Under the pieces are notes generated by a model. It saw only the letters and a list, made by a program, of their open reading frames with translations. It was not told the origin of the DNA and ran no database searches. A stretch of 64,000 nt of DNA from Strongyloides papillosus (Eukaryota; Nematoda; Chromadorea; Rhabditida; Strongyloididae): assembly GCA_005656395.1 (NCBI GenBank), contig SRSI01000035.1, positions 806,001-870,000 of the forward strand, given 5' to 3'. The position numbers and the translations under genes are program-made. This document shows positions 39,869 to 51,300 of the stretch, one piece after another (the first letter of the stretch is position 1; the number at the start of each line of letters is the position of its first letter).

Positions 39869-40135
39869 AATTTTAACAAAATGTTAGCCGAGTTAAGTTA
39901 TAACATATTTATATTTTTCACTTTTAGTCATCAATCTAATTATGGAAAAAGTATTGTATACAAGGGTATCATTTCATGCAAAAACATTTACCATATCTCT
40001 ATCAAGGTGTGAGTTATAGGATTATCAAATAATTATAATTAAAAAGCAAAAGATTATTTAATATTTATACATTATTTCATAGGTTATATTAAAAAAATAA
40101 AAAAGAAATACTTTTTTAAAAAGAGGACATAGTAA

Positions 40136-40466
40136 TTACTTCTTTTTCTGGTGAATTGCTAATGTTAATGAATCATCGGAGGTGATGACAAAATTGCTAA
40201 TTGGATTTTCTAGTTTAATGTGTTTTACTTTGGACTCCTCAAGGCATTGCGCCATTCTTTCAATTTCTGATACTGCTCCTGAAGCTTTTGTATTGCAAGT
40301 TCCTTTACAATATACGGGATATCCATGTTTATCTGATATTAATATTCCTTGGATATTTTCATCTTTCTGAAAACTAGAAAAAATAATTGTTTTTTAGTAA
40401 GATGAAAAAAGGAAGAAACTGTTTTACTTACATTTCTTCAACATCTTCACCTAGTAAATTACTCAT
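40136..40466 (-). CDS. lamtor-5: LAMTOR5-like Ragulator subunit
   Basis: Two exons, 40466-40432 and 40373-40136, joined in phase 2 (donor GTAAGT, acceptor TTCTAG), encode 90 residues, the usual LAMTOR5/HBXIP length. The roadblock-type fold is suggested by IQGILISDKHGYPVYCKGT near the start and by the C-terminal FVITSDDSLTLAIHQKKK, which parallels the strand pair IMIQKHDGITVAVHK of the human protein. Known role of the family: part of the pentameric Ragulator scaffold on lysosomes that recruits Rag GTPases for TORC1 signalling. A nearer TTTCAG acceptor was rejected because it breaks the frame. Confidence 0.75.
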
Positions 40467-41175
40467 AGTTTTATAGAAAAATATATTTTTGTGGTTTAAA
40501 ATATGTTGTAATAAAGAAAAATCTGAAAGTATAATAACTTTTGTAAGAAGTTCAATCAAGACACATCGATTACATTAAATAAAAATAAAAAAAACATCAA
40601 TAAAAGCATCCTTTGATAATGTAATAAAAGGTTAGTAGTTTAATGTCCTTTGTAGTTAAAGTGATAAATTATGTTCTGTAGATTTTGCAAAATGTACAGA
40701 TAAAAGACTAGAAATCAGAAATTTTGAAAGAAAGTTTCTGTAAGTAACATTGAATACCAAAAACTACCATTTGGAAAAGTATATCTCTTCGTCATGAGAA
40801 CAGCAGATGCTTTTCTTGAAATACATTGTAATAAAATTTACTAAAAGTTTGATTTCCCGTAGTTTTATCAAAAATTTACTTACATAAAACTAATATAATA
40901 AATGATAGTTTGAAATAATCTTTTTTTTCCTAGTTATCATAGAATTATTTTTGGTTTCTCACGAAAAAAGTTGCACTTATAATCTTTTCTGATAACAAGA
41001 ATTTCTTTAATACAATTAGATATAACAAGAATAAGGAAATAACACATAAAATTTTGATAATTTTATTAATTAACAGAATGTTCTATTAATAGAAATTTAA
41101 ACACAAATAGTTAGTTCTAAAAATCATCACAAAATTATTCTTTTTTTTTATGACTAATAATTTATATGCACCACA
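40467..41175. other. AT-rich intergenic
   Basis: Lies between the LAMTOR5 start and the 3' end of the DCN1-like gene. It should include the LAMTOR5 promoter; nothing else is seen. Confidence 0.4.
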
Positions 41176-42030
41176 TTATACAGAATTCTTTGCATACTCA
41201 ACAAACTCATCGATAAGAACTGGCCAACAGTCTTCACAGGTATAATTTCTGAAACTGTCATCCATGGTAGTCATAAACTCGAGCACTAAATTCCATGTAT
41301 CTTTAGTTATCTTTTTTGAATCTGTTGTTTTAAGGAACTTCAACCACAATGGCATAAGTGGTGGGGGATTTTTAAAAAGAATCTCCCAGTAAGCAGAAGC
41401 AACATCAATTGGTAACCACTTTCTTCCGGGTTTATCATTTCCGTAATCATAAGTAAATTCATATAAACTTTTAAAGTGTTCGCGGTATACGGCTGTCTCC
41501 AAATTTCTATCCCATTGTGTTAACCTACCATTGATGTCATCTAACTTTCTAACATCTAATTTTAATATACCTGCCTCCAGTTCTTCTCTAGAAAATTCAC
41601 CCTGAATTTTAGCTTCACACATCCAAGCTAATATTAAAACTTTTCTGTCAGAGAAATCTATATTCATGTATTGTAATAATTTTGCTACACCATTTGGTCC
41701 TAAGTTATTTCCACAGTCATCCTTCTTGTCTAAAAGAAAAAAATGATAAAATGAATTATTATTTATCTTATATTGATACGTTAACTACTACATACCAAAG
41801 AATTTTTTAAAAATTTCATCAACAATTCCTCCAACATTCCTAGGATAATTATTACCAGTATTATTTGAAAGATATGACATTCCATATGATTGTCGGTTGA
41901 AATAGTCAGACAACGCATTATTTATATCCCAATTACTTTCATTGAGATAGACTATTGCTGTATTTCTATCAGTTTGGGCTGTTTCTATAAATTTTTTTAT
42001 CAATGCCTGTTGGTGTCGGGATCCATTCAT
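41176..42030 (-). CDS. dcn-1: DCN1-like cullin neddylation factor (DCUN1D)
   Basis: Two exons, 42030-41796 and 41729-41176 (phase 1 junction), encode 262 residues, matching DCN1-like 1. An N-terminal UBA domain (about 6-50; QQALIKKFIETAQTDRNTAI...) is followed by the PONY/DCN domain. The latter has VLILAWMCEAKIQGEFSREE in the first half and the diagnostic C-terminal DAVE-like run SYWEILF...WPVLIDEFVEYAK. Known role: scaffold E3 that brings the NEDD8 E2 to cullins. Confidence 0.92.
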
Positions 42031-42724
42031 TTTAAATATACTGTTAATATAAGAAAGTAATGAAATTTTTGTAAGTTAAAATAAAGATGGTATAGATAAA
42101 AATTCTGGAGACACTAATATTTTATATACAACACAAAAACAAGGTATCAAATTGTTTTGGAGAAAAGTATATAATCGCTTCGAGATTTTTAGTAGTAAAA
42201 ACTTAATAATGATTTTTTCTTTAAAAATCTTAACAACCTACTAAATTGATGTCATTAATAGGTGTTCGTATTCTATATATTTAGGGAGTAAAATAAATAT
42301 TCTTCGGTCTTAATTTCCTTTATCTTTATAACAATAAAATTGTATAATGATTGAAGAATTTTTCTCTGTATCTTTGTAACTTAGAAATATAAAGAAAGAT
42401 GAATAAATTTTTTATTTCACTTATAAATTTCCTTCTTAACACCAAAATGGTACTTAGAGACATCAAATTTGATTTATAACATTTCCCAGCCATGGTAATA
42501 AATTTTTCGTCCCAAAATATATATGACATGTCAAAAATGCTTGAAAGTATTAATTCATACATTTTATTTATCGAATATTTACAATTAATGAATGGAATTT
42601 TAAAATAATTAAGAATTATAATTAGATATATATATAAGGCAGCTACACAAGTGCATAGAATAACTAATTATTCCAAAAAAATTGTTATAATACAATTATA
42701 AAGTTAGTTATATTATAAAAATAT
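42031..42724. other. AT-rich intergenic with a doubtful ORF
   Basis: A 78-codon minus ORF at 42326-42562 has no recognisable motif and a skewed composition. I do not call it a gene. The upstream part holds the DCN1-like promoter. Confidence 0.35.
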
Positions 42725-42925
42725 TTAAACGTAGAATTCGCTAGATTTCATTTTTTTTAATTGAGCACCTCTTAATAATTCTTCATTAGGATTGTAACTA
42801 CTTTTTTCTGTTCTACATCTTCTAACAATCCAATAAATACAACAAGCCAACAACATTGCAATAAAAAATACAATCACGGCAATAATAGTAGAAACCAAAT
42901 TATTTTCTTTTTCATTTGTTTCCAT
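42725..42925 (-). CDS. Very small single-pass membrane protein
   Basis: 66 residues: a short polar N-terminus without a signal peptide, a strong TM helix at about 11-33 containing two Cys at its inner end (ACCIYWIVRRCR), and a basic then polar cytoplasmic tail. The topology implied by the positive-inside rule is N-out. It resembles small regulatory membrane peptides but I recognise no family. Coding status rests on the clean TM/tail architecture, so it needs transcript support. Confidence 0.5.
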   Translation of the reverse strand: METNEKENNLVSTIIAVIVFFIAMLLACCIYWIVRRCRTEKSSYNPNEELLRGAQLKKMKSSEFYV

Positions 42926-43864
42926 TTCAAGAAAATTAAATAAAAAATTTCTCTAGAAATAAATATAAGAATTCAAATAAAAGAAGAATGTTTTTAAAAT
43001 AATCTCATAGTTTTTAGATATTTGGTAATGTATGATGAGGAGTACAAAAAATGTAGAAGAAACTTTTTTATACTATATAATAAAATGAAGTTTAACACAT
43101 CAATGGTTAGTTAATTTTTGAAAAAATTTTGTTAAGAAACATTGTCATGTGTATTTTAAAAAGCCAAAATATGATTTGTCTAAATGTTCTTAAATGGTAT
43201 TGTGTTAAAATATAAAAATGAACTTAATATTATTATTCCTATACATCTAAACTTTAACCAAAAAAGTTTAAATCATTGTTATTATACATTGTAATGGCTG
43301 ACAAAATAAAAAAGATATAATCAACTTTTTAATAATTTATATTAATATAAAAAGAAGAAAATATAATAGTCTTATTAAAGAAAAGTAGTATAAGATATGT
43401 ACTTGAGATTATGATTATAAAAGAAGAAGAATTTCTCAAATTTTTAGAAAAACAAAAACTGACACTTCAGTGATAAATTATTTTAATTATAAAGTTAAAT
43501 TTGATTCTACACTAAAAAAGGAAGCTACATTAAAAATAGAAATTTATTATATAGCTTAGATAAAAAATTTTTATAAATAATATAAACAGGTTTGGAATTT
43601 TAAAAATAAATAAAAAATTTTCTTATTATCTTTTTGATGCTATTGAAAACATCAATAAAAAACGAATATATTTATATATCGTTTCTTTTGTCTCAAAAAG
43701 CTTTTATTAAATGTAATAAAAAAAAGAATTATCGTAAATATACAAATAGATATATACATATCCTGGTATTTAGTATTAAATTCTTGACAAGTATCTCATC
43801 AAAAATATATATTTCGCCGTTTAGGACAGAATATATATTTATAATTCCCCTAAGGAATAATTAA
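42926..43864. other. AT-rich intergenic
   Basis: No feature is supported; the 76-codon plus ORF at 43634 is low-complexity and probably chance. Confidence 0.4.
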
Positions 43865-44263
43865 CTAACGACCCATTGTACCAATTGCTGCTGCAGCTGC
43901 TTGTTGAGTTTGGATCATTTGTTTCAAATCTTCTTCACTTTTATCAATCTCTTTTTTCATCTTTTCAAGATTATTTCTTTCTATATTTAATTGACTTAAT
44001 TGTTTTCTTAATTCATCTTTCTGTTCGAGTAATCTTTTTTTCTGTTCTTGTAATTGCTCAATTTTAGCTTGAGAATCCGTTATAATAGTTGTGTTAGTAT
44101 CTGCTATTTGTTGGTACTTTTTTATTTCATTTTGATAAGCAGTAGTTTTGACAGCATCAGATTCTATAATGATTATTTAATTAGCCTTTCTACCCGATGA
44201 TAATATATTACCTTTATCATCACGCCTTTTACAATGACGAATAAATTGCTTTAAATCGACCAT
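43865..44263 (-). CDS. Short coiled-coil protein
   Basis: Two exons, 44263-44212 and 44163-43865, joined in phase 1 via a 48-base intron, encode 116 residues. After a short basic head (MVDLKQFIRHCKRRDD) nearly the whole chain is predicted coiled coil, with heptad-like Leu/Ile spacing and many Gln, Lys and Glu (IEQLQEQKKRLLEQKDELRK). The tail is Ala-rich and ends TMGR. No specific family is recognised; prefoldin-like or other small coiled-coil partners are possible. It sits close behind the MALSU1-like gene on the same strand. Confidence 0.65.
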
Positions 44264-44418
44264 TTTTTTCTGAAAAATAAAATTTCTTTTCACTATAAAA
44301 ATAAATAATTAAATTGAAAATCATTATGTAAATAACGTTGAAGAAGGTAAAAAACCTTTTAAATATTATTAAAAAACAGAAAGACTTTTCTAAATTTATA
44401 TAAACTACAAATCTCAAA

Positions 44419-45117
44419 TTATTCCTTTTTTTCAACAATAATAATTTCTTCCTCTTCTCTTACTTCTCCTTCCTTCTCTTCAATACTCTCATTACCAAGC
44501 ATCTCATCAGGTTCCTCCTCAGCATTCCTATATAAACTTTCTAAATCATATCTTTCTCTCATCTTGCTTGTCATCACATGTAAAATGATTCTCCTCATAT
44601 CATATAAAAACCACCCATTATTGTTTTTTACAATCGTTGGATATTGATCATTTTCAAAACGATAGTTATCTTTAATGTATTTTTTAACTACATTTATTAG
44701 TGATTCTCCATGTTTATTATTGTATGGTGAACATATTATTGCTATATCATATGCCTTCAAATCACTATCATCCTTTTTTTCTATCGGAATACATTCAATA
44801 TTCAATGCACGTTCATTCTCAAGTACCTTTATTAATTCTTCTTCATTAACTTCATCTATTAACTTTTTTTCAATAGATGTTTTTCTCTCTAAATTTTGTA
44901 AATGTAGTGGTACAACTTCTTCATCTACGTTACACTCATCAACTTCATAATACTCCTCAATATATTGATCATAATAATTTGGTGATGGTTGCGATAAAGT
45001 ATTTTTGTTAATGAAATCTTTAGTTGGTTCTGTACAATATTTTAATTTCCTTATGTATGATAAATTTTTTGTTTTCGGTAGTTGCCTAGAGAATTGTGTC
45101 AATATTGTACGTAGCAT
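44419..45117 (-). CDS. MALSU1/RsfS-like mitochondrial ribosome silencing factor
   Basis: A single-exon ORF of 232 residues. The N-terminus (MLRTILTQFSRQLPKTKN) is a typical mitochondrial presequence. The RsfS/Iojap domain (about 120-205) shows AYDIAIICSP, the helix with HGESLINVVKKYI, then NGWFLYDMRRIILHVMTSKM and RERYDLESLY, matching the GWxLxDxGDxxVHxF...REFYxLExLW pattern of the family. An acidic spacer precedes the domain and an acidic Glu-rich tail follows it. Known role: binds uL14 on the large mitoribosomal subunit during its assembly. Confidence 0.85.
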   Translation of the reverse strand: MLRTILTQFSRQLPKTKNLSYIRKLKYCTEPTKDFINKNTLSQPSPNYYDQYIEEYYEVDECNVDEEVVPLHLQNLERKTSIEKKLIDEVNEEELIKVLENERALNIECIPIEKKDDSDLKAYDIAIICSPYNNKHGESLINVVKKYIKDNYRFENDQYPTIVKNNNGWFLYDMRRIILHVMTSKMRERYDLESLYRNAEEEPDEMLGNESIEEKEGEVREEEEIIIVEKKE

Positions 45118-45439
45118 TATTAAACTATATTATTTTTATATATAATTACTATGAAAAGCTCTAAAAAGTAATTTAAAAAACAGTTAAAAAAGAATAATAA
45201 AAATACTAACCTGTCAATAACAGTATTATAATTAAGTTTATTTATAAAAATGAAACACCTAAATTTTTATTAAAAAACGAAAAACACTAAACAAAACTTT
45301 TTCCTATACAATTTTCACTAACATAGTTTCGAGCAAGAAAATTTCCCTAAATTTATAAAACAAAATATAATAACCGTCTTACAAAAATACTATGGTAAAT
45401 GAAAAAGGAAAAAAATCTACAAGAAAAAGAATCATTCAT
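45118..45439. other. AT-rich intergenic
   Basis: Short spacer between two minus-strand genes; it holds the MALSU1-like promoter and the 3' UTR of the Lsm gene. Confidence 0.4.
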
Positions 45440-45694
45440 CTACATGTCATCTTTGGCAATAAAAATATTTTTAATAATATCACGTTTAATCATAACCAAA
45501 CCAATTCTTCTTTCCGTATTTTTTACTCCCTCCCAACTTTCAACAGCTTGAGATATTAAGATATTTGGGTAGTTATCAGTACAATAAAGAAATCCCGTTA
45601 TCCTGCGACCATCACAAATTTTAATCGTTAATTTTTTATTCATAAAGTAATTTAAAATTTTTTGTCCATCCTCTGGCGATAAACTTTCAGACAT
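45440..45694 (-). CDS. Lsm-fold protein, NAA38/LSMD1-like
   Basis: 84 residues in one exon: an Sm1 motif (LTIKICDGRRITGFLYCTDNYPNIL) and an Sm2-like end (RRIGLVMIKRDIIKNIFI). CTDNYPNI in place of the usual Asp-xx-Met-Asn, and the LGLVMIxR ending, match NAA38 (LSMD1), the small NatC acetyltransferase subunit, better than the canonical Lsm1-8 proteins. It starts divergently from the LACTB2-like gene, 463 bases apart. Confidence 0.75.
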   Translation of the reverse strand: MSESLSPEDGQKILNYFMNKKLTIKICDGRRITGFLYCTDNYPNILISQAVESWEGVKNTERRIGLVMIKRDIIKNIFIAKDDM

Positions 45695-46157
45695 CCTAAA
45701 TTTCTAAAAAAAAAGAAAACATTTTTAAAAAATAATATTATTTACATTTAATTTGAAAAAAAATTCTTTCAGAATAATTTTATTTTAATATTTCATAACA
45801 TTTAATAATAAATAAAATAATGAATTAATGGAATATGACAAAAGTTAGATGTTCTAAATAATTAAAATACGTTCCATTAGACACATGACCAACTATTTAA
45901 TTTATTGTTTTCCAGACAAGAGTACTATCTCAATAATAATATGTAAAATTATCATATTTTAAAATATAAATATGTAAATAAAAATTATTTTTAAAATATC
46001 ATTGGAAAAAATTTTGCATTTCTTAATACATTTTGTTTTGTGTAATATTGCCAATATATTTTTAATAAAATATTAGTAAAATTTACAAACATTTTCTTCA
46101 TTTAGCAAAACACATTTAGAAACCTTGACATTTATAAGTTTGTTATAGTTAATCACA
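45695..46157. promoter_or_regulatory. Shared divergent intergenic region
   Basis: AT-rich 463-base gap between two genes transcribed away from each other, so it must carry both promoters. I see no distinct element. Confidence 0.35.
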
Positions 46158-47189
46158 ATGTTAGGTTCTTTCCGTAATTACATTGATTATACAGCTGGAG
46201 TTGGTGCATACTTAATTTCAAAATTCATAAAACCTAGTATGGCACCAAATCTAACACCATTAGAAAATATTTCTAAACTTTCACCTGTTGTTACAAGAAT
46301 CCTCGGCCAAAATCCAGGTTCTTTTACATTATTAGGAACAAATACCTACCTTGTTGGAAGTGGGGAAAAGTAAGTAAAATAATTTTTTTTAATGAACACA
46401 CAATTACCTATCAATAATATATTTATTATTATAGGAAAATACTTATTGATACTGGTGATAAGAATGTACCGAAATATATTGATTGCTTAAAAGAAGCATT
46501 AAATGGTGGGACAATTGATGGTATTATAATAACACATTGGCATGGTGATCATATTGGTGGTATCCCTGATGTTCTTAAAGTTGTTGGTAAAAAAATACCA
46601 ATTTATAAATTGAAAAGACCTGATGTTGAAAATGAAGAACAATCACAATTGTATAATTATGTTGAAGATGGACATGTTGTTAAAACTGAAGGAGCTACTT
46701 TAAAGTAAATTAATAATTTTCATAAAAAAATATAGTAATAATATTTCCAGGATGATTGCAACACCAGGTCATACAAAAGATCATGCAGTAGTACTTTTGG
46801 AGGAGGAGAAAACTATATTTGCTGGTGATTGTATCCTTGGTGAGGGAACCTCAGTCTTTGAAGACCTCTACACATACATGAATAGTCTTAACATCCTTTT
46901 ATCTATAGATCCAAAAACAATTTATCCAGGACATGGTCCAGTTATAACATCTCCTAAAGATAAGATAACAGAATATATCAATCATCGTAATCAAAGGGAG
47001 GAACAAATTTTAAAATGTCTAGAGGGTAAGGAATACATGACAAGCATGGATATTACAAATTCTGTGTATACTGATATCTTATTGTCTGTCAAAATTGCTG
47101 CATGGACTAATGTTAAAAATCATCTTTCAAAGTTACTAAAAGAAAATAAGATCACTGAAATTAGTACTGATCGTTATAAATTAGTTTAA
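46158..47189 (+). CDS. LACTB2-like metallo-beta-lactamase fold nuclease
   Basis: Three exons, 46158-46369, 46435-46704 and 46751-47189, encode 306 residues with consistent phases. Metal-binding motifs are in order: ITHWHGDHIGG (HxHxDH), TPGHTKDH (third His), FAGDCILGEG (Asp) and YPGHGPVI (last His). Leading strands NTYLVG and ILIDTG are typical. The C-terminal winged-helix-like extension (AAWTNVKNHLSKLLKENKI) is diagnostic for LACTB2. Family role: mitochondrial endoribonuclease acting on single-stranded RNA. The N-terminal residues could target mitochondria but the signal is weak. Confidence 0.9.
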
Positions 47190-47348
47190 TTTTTTTAAAC
47201 AACTACTAAATATTATTTCTTTATTTATAAACCTGAAAATTGTGTTTTTTTCATATCGAGTTTTAGTTTTTTTTTTTTAAATTATTATCATGATTTGATA
47301 AAGTATAAAAAGAACAATTTTCTTTTTTATATCGTACATCACTAAAAA

Positions 47349-48335
47349 ATGGAAACTTTTTCAAATAAAGTTTTCTATTGTACACTCGCCTTTGCTTCAA
47401 TTGCATTTGGTGCCCTCATCGTCGTTGTTCCTATTATTTTTAATGAAGTTGCCTTTATGGAGGAAACATTAGCAACTGAAAGAGCTAACTATAGGAATTT
47501 AGCCAATGAAATGTGGGGTGATTTAATGCAACAGGATAAGGAACATGGTTCAATCAGATTCAGAAGAGGAGATTATGCTACTGGACCAAGTGGAGTTACA
47601 GGATCAGTTAGGACATCAGTTGGTGGAGGTTCAGGTAGATCTAAAAAATCTTGTCCACCTGGGCCAAGAGGTCCTAAAGGTACACCTGGATTGAATGGTT
47701 TGGACGGTTTACCAGGAATTCCAGGACCTGTAGGTAAACCAGGTAATGCTGATAATGATGTCGAAGGTCTGTCTTGTGGACCTTGCCCACCAGGACCACA
47801 AGGTTTACCTGGATACAAAGGAAAACGTGGTCCAAGAGGAGACAAAGGAATCAAAGGAGAACCAGGTCCACCAGGACAAGATGGTTCACCAGGAGAACAA
47901 GGACCAGAAGGAGAGCCAGGTCTACAAGGAGATATTGGAAGACAAGGAGAAACTGGACCACCAGGTGAAGACGCCATTGGTGGTGCTAAAGGAATCCCAG
48001 GAGAGCGTGGACCATCAGGACCAGTTGGAGAGGCAGGAGATGAAGGATACCCAGGTGACAAAGGGGATGATGGTCCACCAGGAGATGCTGGACCAGTTGG
48101 AGATGCTGGACCACAAGGACAACCAGGTAAAGAAGGTATCCTTGGAATGCCAGGTGTTCAAGGACCTGCTGGACCTGATGCTGAATATTGTAAATGTCCA
48201 GAACGTAGTAAAGACAAGGGAGGTGCTCAAGTATCATCAGCTTCCGGTCAATCTAATGTCGCTCCATCAGGTAATGGTGGCAAGGGAGGATATAGCTCAG
48301 GAAAGGCACCCGGAAGCTATCCAACAAAAGCATAA
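47349..48335 (+). CDS. Cuticle collagen
   Basis: A single exon of 328 residues. The N-terminal Col_cuticle_N domain has a TM/signal-anchor helix (about 9-32). A basic cleavage-type site RFRR lies at about 72-75. Short Gly/Ser-rich spacers and Cys blocks ([22 protein letters not shown]) frame two Gly-X-Y regions, a short one from about 101 and a long one from about 139 to 277. A Gly/Ser-rich tail follows. This is the standard layout of nematode cuticle collagens, which are secreted, trimerised and cross-linked in the cuticle. The overlapping ORFs in other frames are repeats of the Gly-X-Y coding pattern, not genes. Confidence 0.95.
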   Translation: METFSNKVFYCTLAFASIAFGALIVVVPIIFNEVAFMEETLATERANYRNLANEMWGDLMQQDKEHGSIRFRRGDYATGPSGVTGSVRTSVGGGSGRSKKSCPPGPRGPKGTPGLNGLDGLPGIPGPVGKPGNADNDVEGLSCGPCPPGPQGLPGYKGKRGPRGDKGIKGEPGPPGQDGSPGEQGPEGEPGLQGDIGRQGETGPPGEDAIGGAKGIPGERGPSGPVGEAGDEGYPGDKGDDGPPGDAGPVGDAGPQGQPGKEGILGMPGVQGPAGPDAEYCKCPERSKDKGGAQVSSASGQSNVAPSGNGGKGGYSSGKAPGSYPTKA

Positions 48336-51300
48336 TTCTGGAAAAAAGCTTAAATAAAAGATAATTTTTATTAAAAGGTTGGCATTTCAATACCATATCT
48401 TAAAAAATCATGAAAATAAACTGTCACGAACTTAAATAACATTCTTCTGTCGTTTAATAACATTTCTTGATACTTTTTAATCCCATTTTCCGTATTTTTT
48501 TCATGTGCCTTCTCAATTAAGGTATCAAAAGTGTTATTATTTTTGATAATTACGTTAGTATCATTTAAAAGTTTAGTTATTTGATTTTTAAACTTAACCT
48601 TATCATAATAGATAATTTTTTCGTAATGACTCAAATCCTCATAAAAATTGCACTTCCACGAATATGGCATAAAAATTTCATCAAAATATGTTGGTTTAAA
48701 TATTAGTTCTTTTTTTGTATATTCAGTTGATACTTCAAGGATGACTGTAAGTAGACATTCTAGATTATCTTTACACCCATAACAATCTTGTGTTTCTTTG
48801 GAATTATTTCCACTAACGCAATAGTGAATAAATTTCCTAAAGAAACGTTCAATGGGATGCTCTATTATAGATAAAAATTTCCAATTATTTTTTCCAAATA
48901 TTTCTGATAATGTTTTATTTAATGATTCATCTAGTCTAGTTGATCTTTTAAAGAATAAATTAATTATTCTAAATAAAACTTACAATAACTGTTGGTTAAT
49001 TTGAATGCCTTTACCATAGAAAGTTTCAAGAATGTCTGGTAATATATCATCCTCCTTACAGTATAAAATAGAATAATTTTTCCAAACAATAAAATTTGAT
49101 AACATAGCCCTCCTTGCAATAATAGGGATAAATATACCAGTTAAATTTCTACTTTCAACACTATTTTTTATACTAATTTTTACAAAAATAAATAAAGATG
49201 CAATTATTAGAGAGGTAATTACAATATTTATGAAAATTTTCCTGTACATTACTTGATACATTTTACTAATAATTCTGAGTGTAAATTATGACAAATTTGA
49301 AGAGATTCTGTTAGAGGCACTTTAGAGAATAATTTGACGATTATTTATTATTTACTGAATAAGGATTTCTATTTTTTAGTAAATTATTTGCATATAGTAC
49401 ATATGGACCAATGAAGGACAATAGTTAAGATAAATATTTATTTTAAGATGATTGATAAATGAATTATTAACCAATGAATATGTGAATTATATAACTTTAT
49501 ATAATAGCAGTAATGTTATATTTTTAACGTACCCCAATTCGGGAATTTTAATATGAATTTATGGAGTTAGTATTCATTTAAATAATACAAGTGTCGTAAA
49601 TTTTTTTAAGTACCTAATTCAACTGTGAATAAACTAATAAATAAAAATTATAAGATACTTTTTTATCCATGGATAATTGAATTTTTTTTAAAATAAAATT
49701 CGTCATTTGTATTCACAAAATTTGACGGACGTAAATATTTAACTTAATAACCTTTTTAATTTATGTTAATAAAAGTTTCGGTCTTTTTTAACACTATTTT
49801 GAGTGGTTGTTCAAAGAATAACCACCTGTAATATTGGTAAAAATATCGAGATAAAAAAACAGGTTTAATTTTGACAATAAATTATATTTTATTAATTAAA
49901 AAATAAATTATTTATGTTGTATAACAGATTCGGAAAATAAATTTTTCAACTTCAGTTATGAAATTTTATCAAGTTATTTTCTATCCTTAACCCTTTCAGC
50001 GCCAAACTTTTAAGAAACTTAACTTTGTCATTTTTAAAGATAATGAAGTGATTTTATACTCATTTGATAGAGAAGAGTTGGCGAAATAGCACTACTTTTA
50101 ATTTAATATGGTAATACTCAATATTAAAAATACAGTAGTTATTTAAAGTAGCAGTAAAATGACTAAATTAGTAAAAATTTTAGAATTAAAAATTTATGAA
50201 TTAAGTAAAATATGACAGTTGGGAAACTGTTTGGAAAATTCGAGAACATTGTTTTTGTTATTATATAAGGTGGCAAGAGTCATCAAATCATCCATTTTAT
50301 CAATTTAGGTAACAGTAGTAGTTGTTTTTTATGTAATCAAAATTTTATGTGTATGGCGCATTATATTGTAATGTTATCAATTATCTTAATTATATTGTAA
50401 TTTTAATTTATTGTATTTTGCAGACCACTAGGGGTTTCATAGACTGTTGAGGGAGATTCAGGAATTGTTAAGAGATCGAAGGATAAGTATAAGTAAGAAT
50501 AATTTTGTAATTTATAAATGTTATCCCTAGGTGGCCACTTTACTTCACTATGTTTTGAGTAATCTTATATTTATGTGTGTTATTGTATTAGAAGTTTGGT
50601 GAAATAAAGATTGATATTGATAAAGGCTTGGAATCTATCAGTTACTCGAAGGGCATTGGGAATTGTTTGAAAAGGGAACGCCACAACCTATATCCTGTAA
50701 ATATATTTTCCGTTATATATACATAAATCTAGACAAAAAGACAGTAAAAAAACATTATTATAGAAATTTTTCATATTTTATAATAAGTATTTAATTTTTG
50801 CGATATTTTTTTCTTAGACATATTTATAAGAAATAATAAATTTTACAATAAACGATTGAAATAAAAAAAAAATTTTGGTATATATACATAATAAAGCTGA
50901 GGATTGCAAAAGTTTACCAAAAACAATAAAAATACTCTAGACTTCCTTATGATATTTTGTAGATCAAGGAGAAAAGTTCAATTCTTTTAATAGTATCAAC
51001 TTTTTTTCTACTGACTAAATGCGTGTAATTATGTTAATAACTTTGAAACTCTTTTTCGGTAAATAGATATTATTTTATTAGAATTTTAAATATTTTATTC
51101 AACTTCGCCATTCTTTTTTACTATAAGTAAAAGAATTGTAGTCCTAACAGTTCTTCTCATGATTGTTTGTTTTTTTATTTATCCTGTAAAGAAAATTTTA
51201 CCCCTAGTTTATGGTATATAAAGACAAAAAAAGCGGTTATATAATTATTTTGAAATTTTGTCATAGTTTTACTTTGTAACCTTAATTGCCGATCTATGTT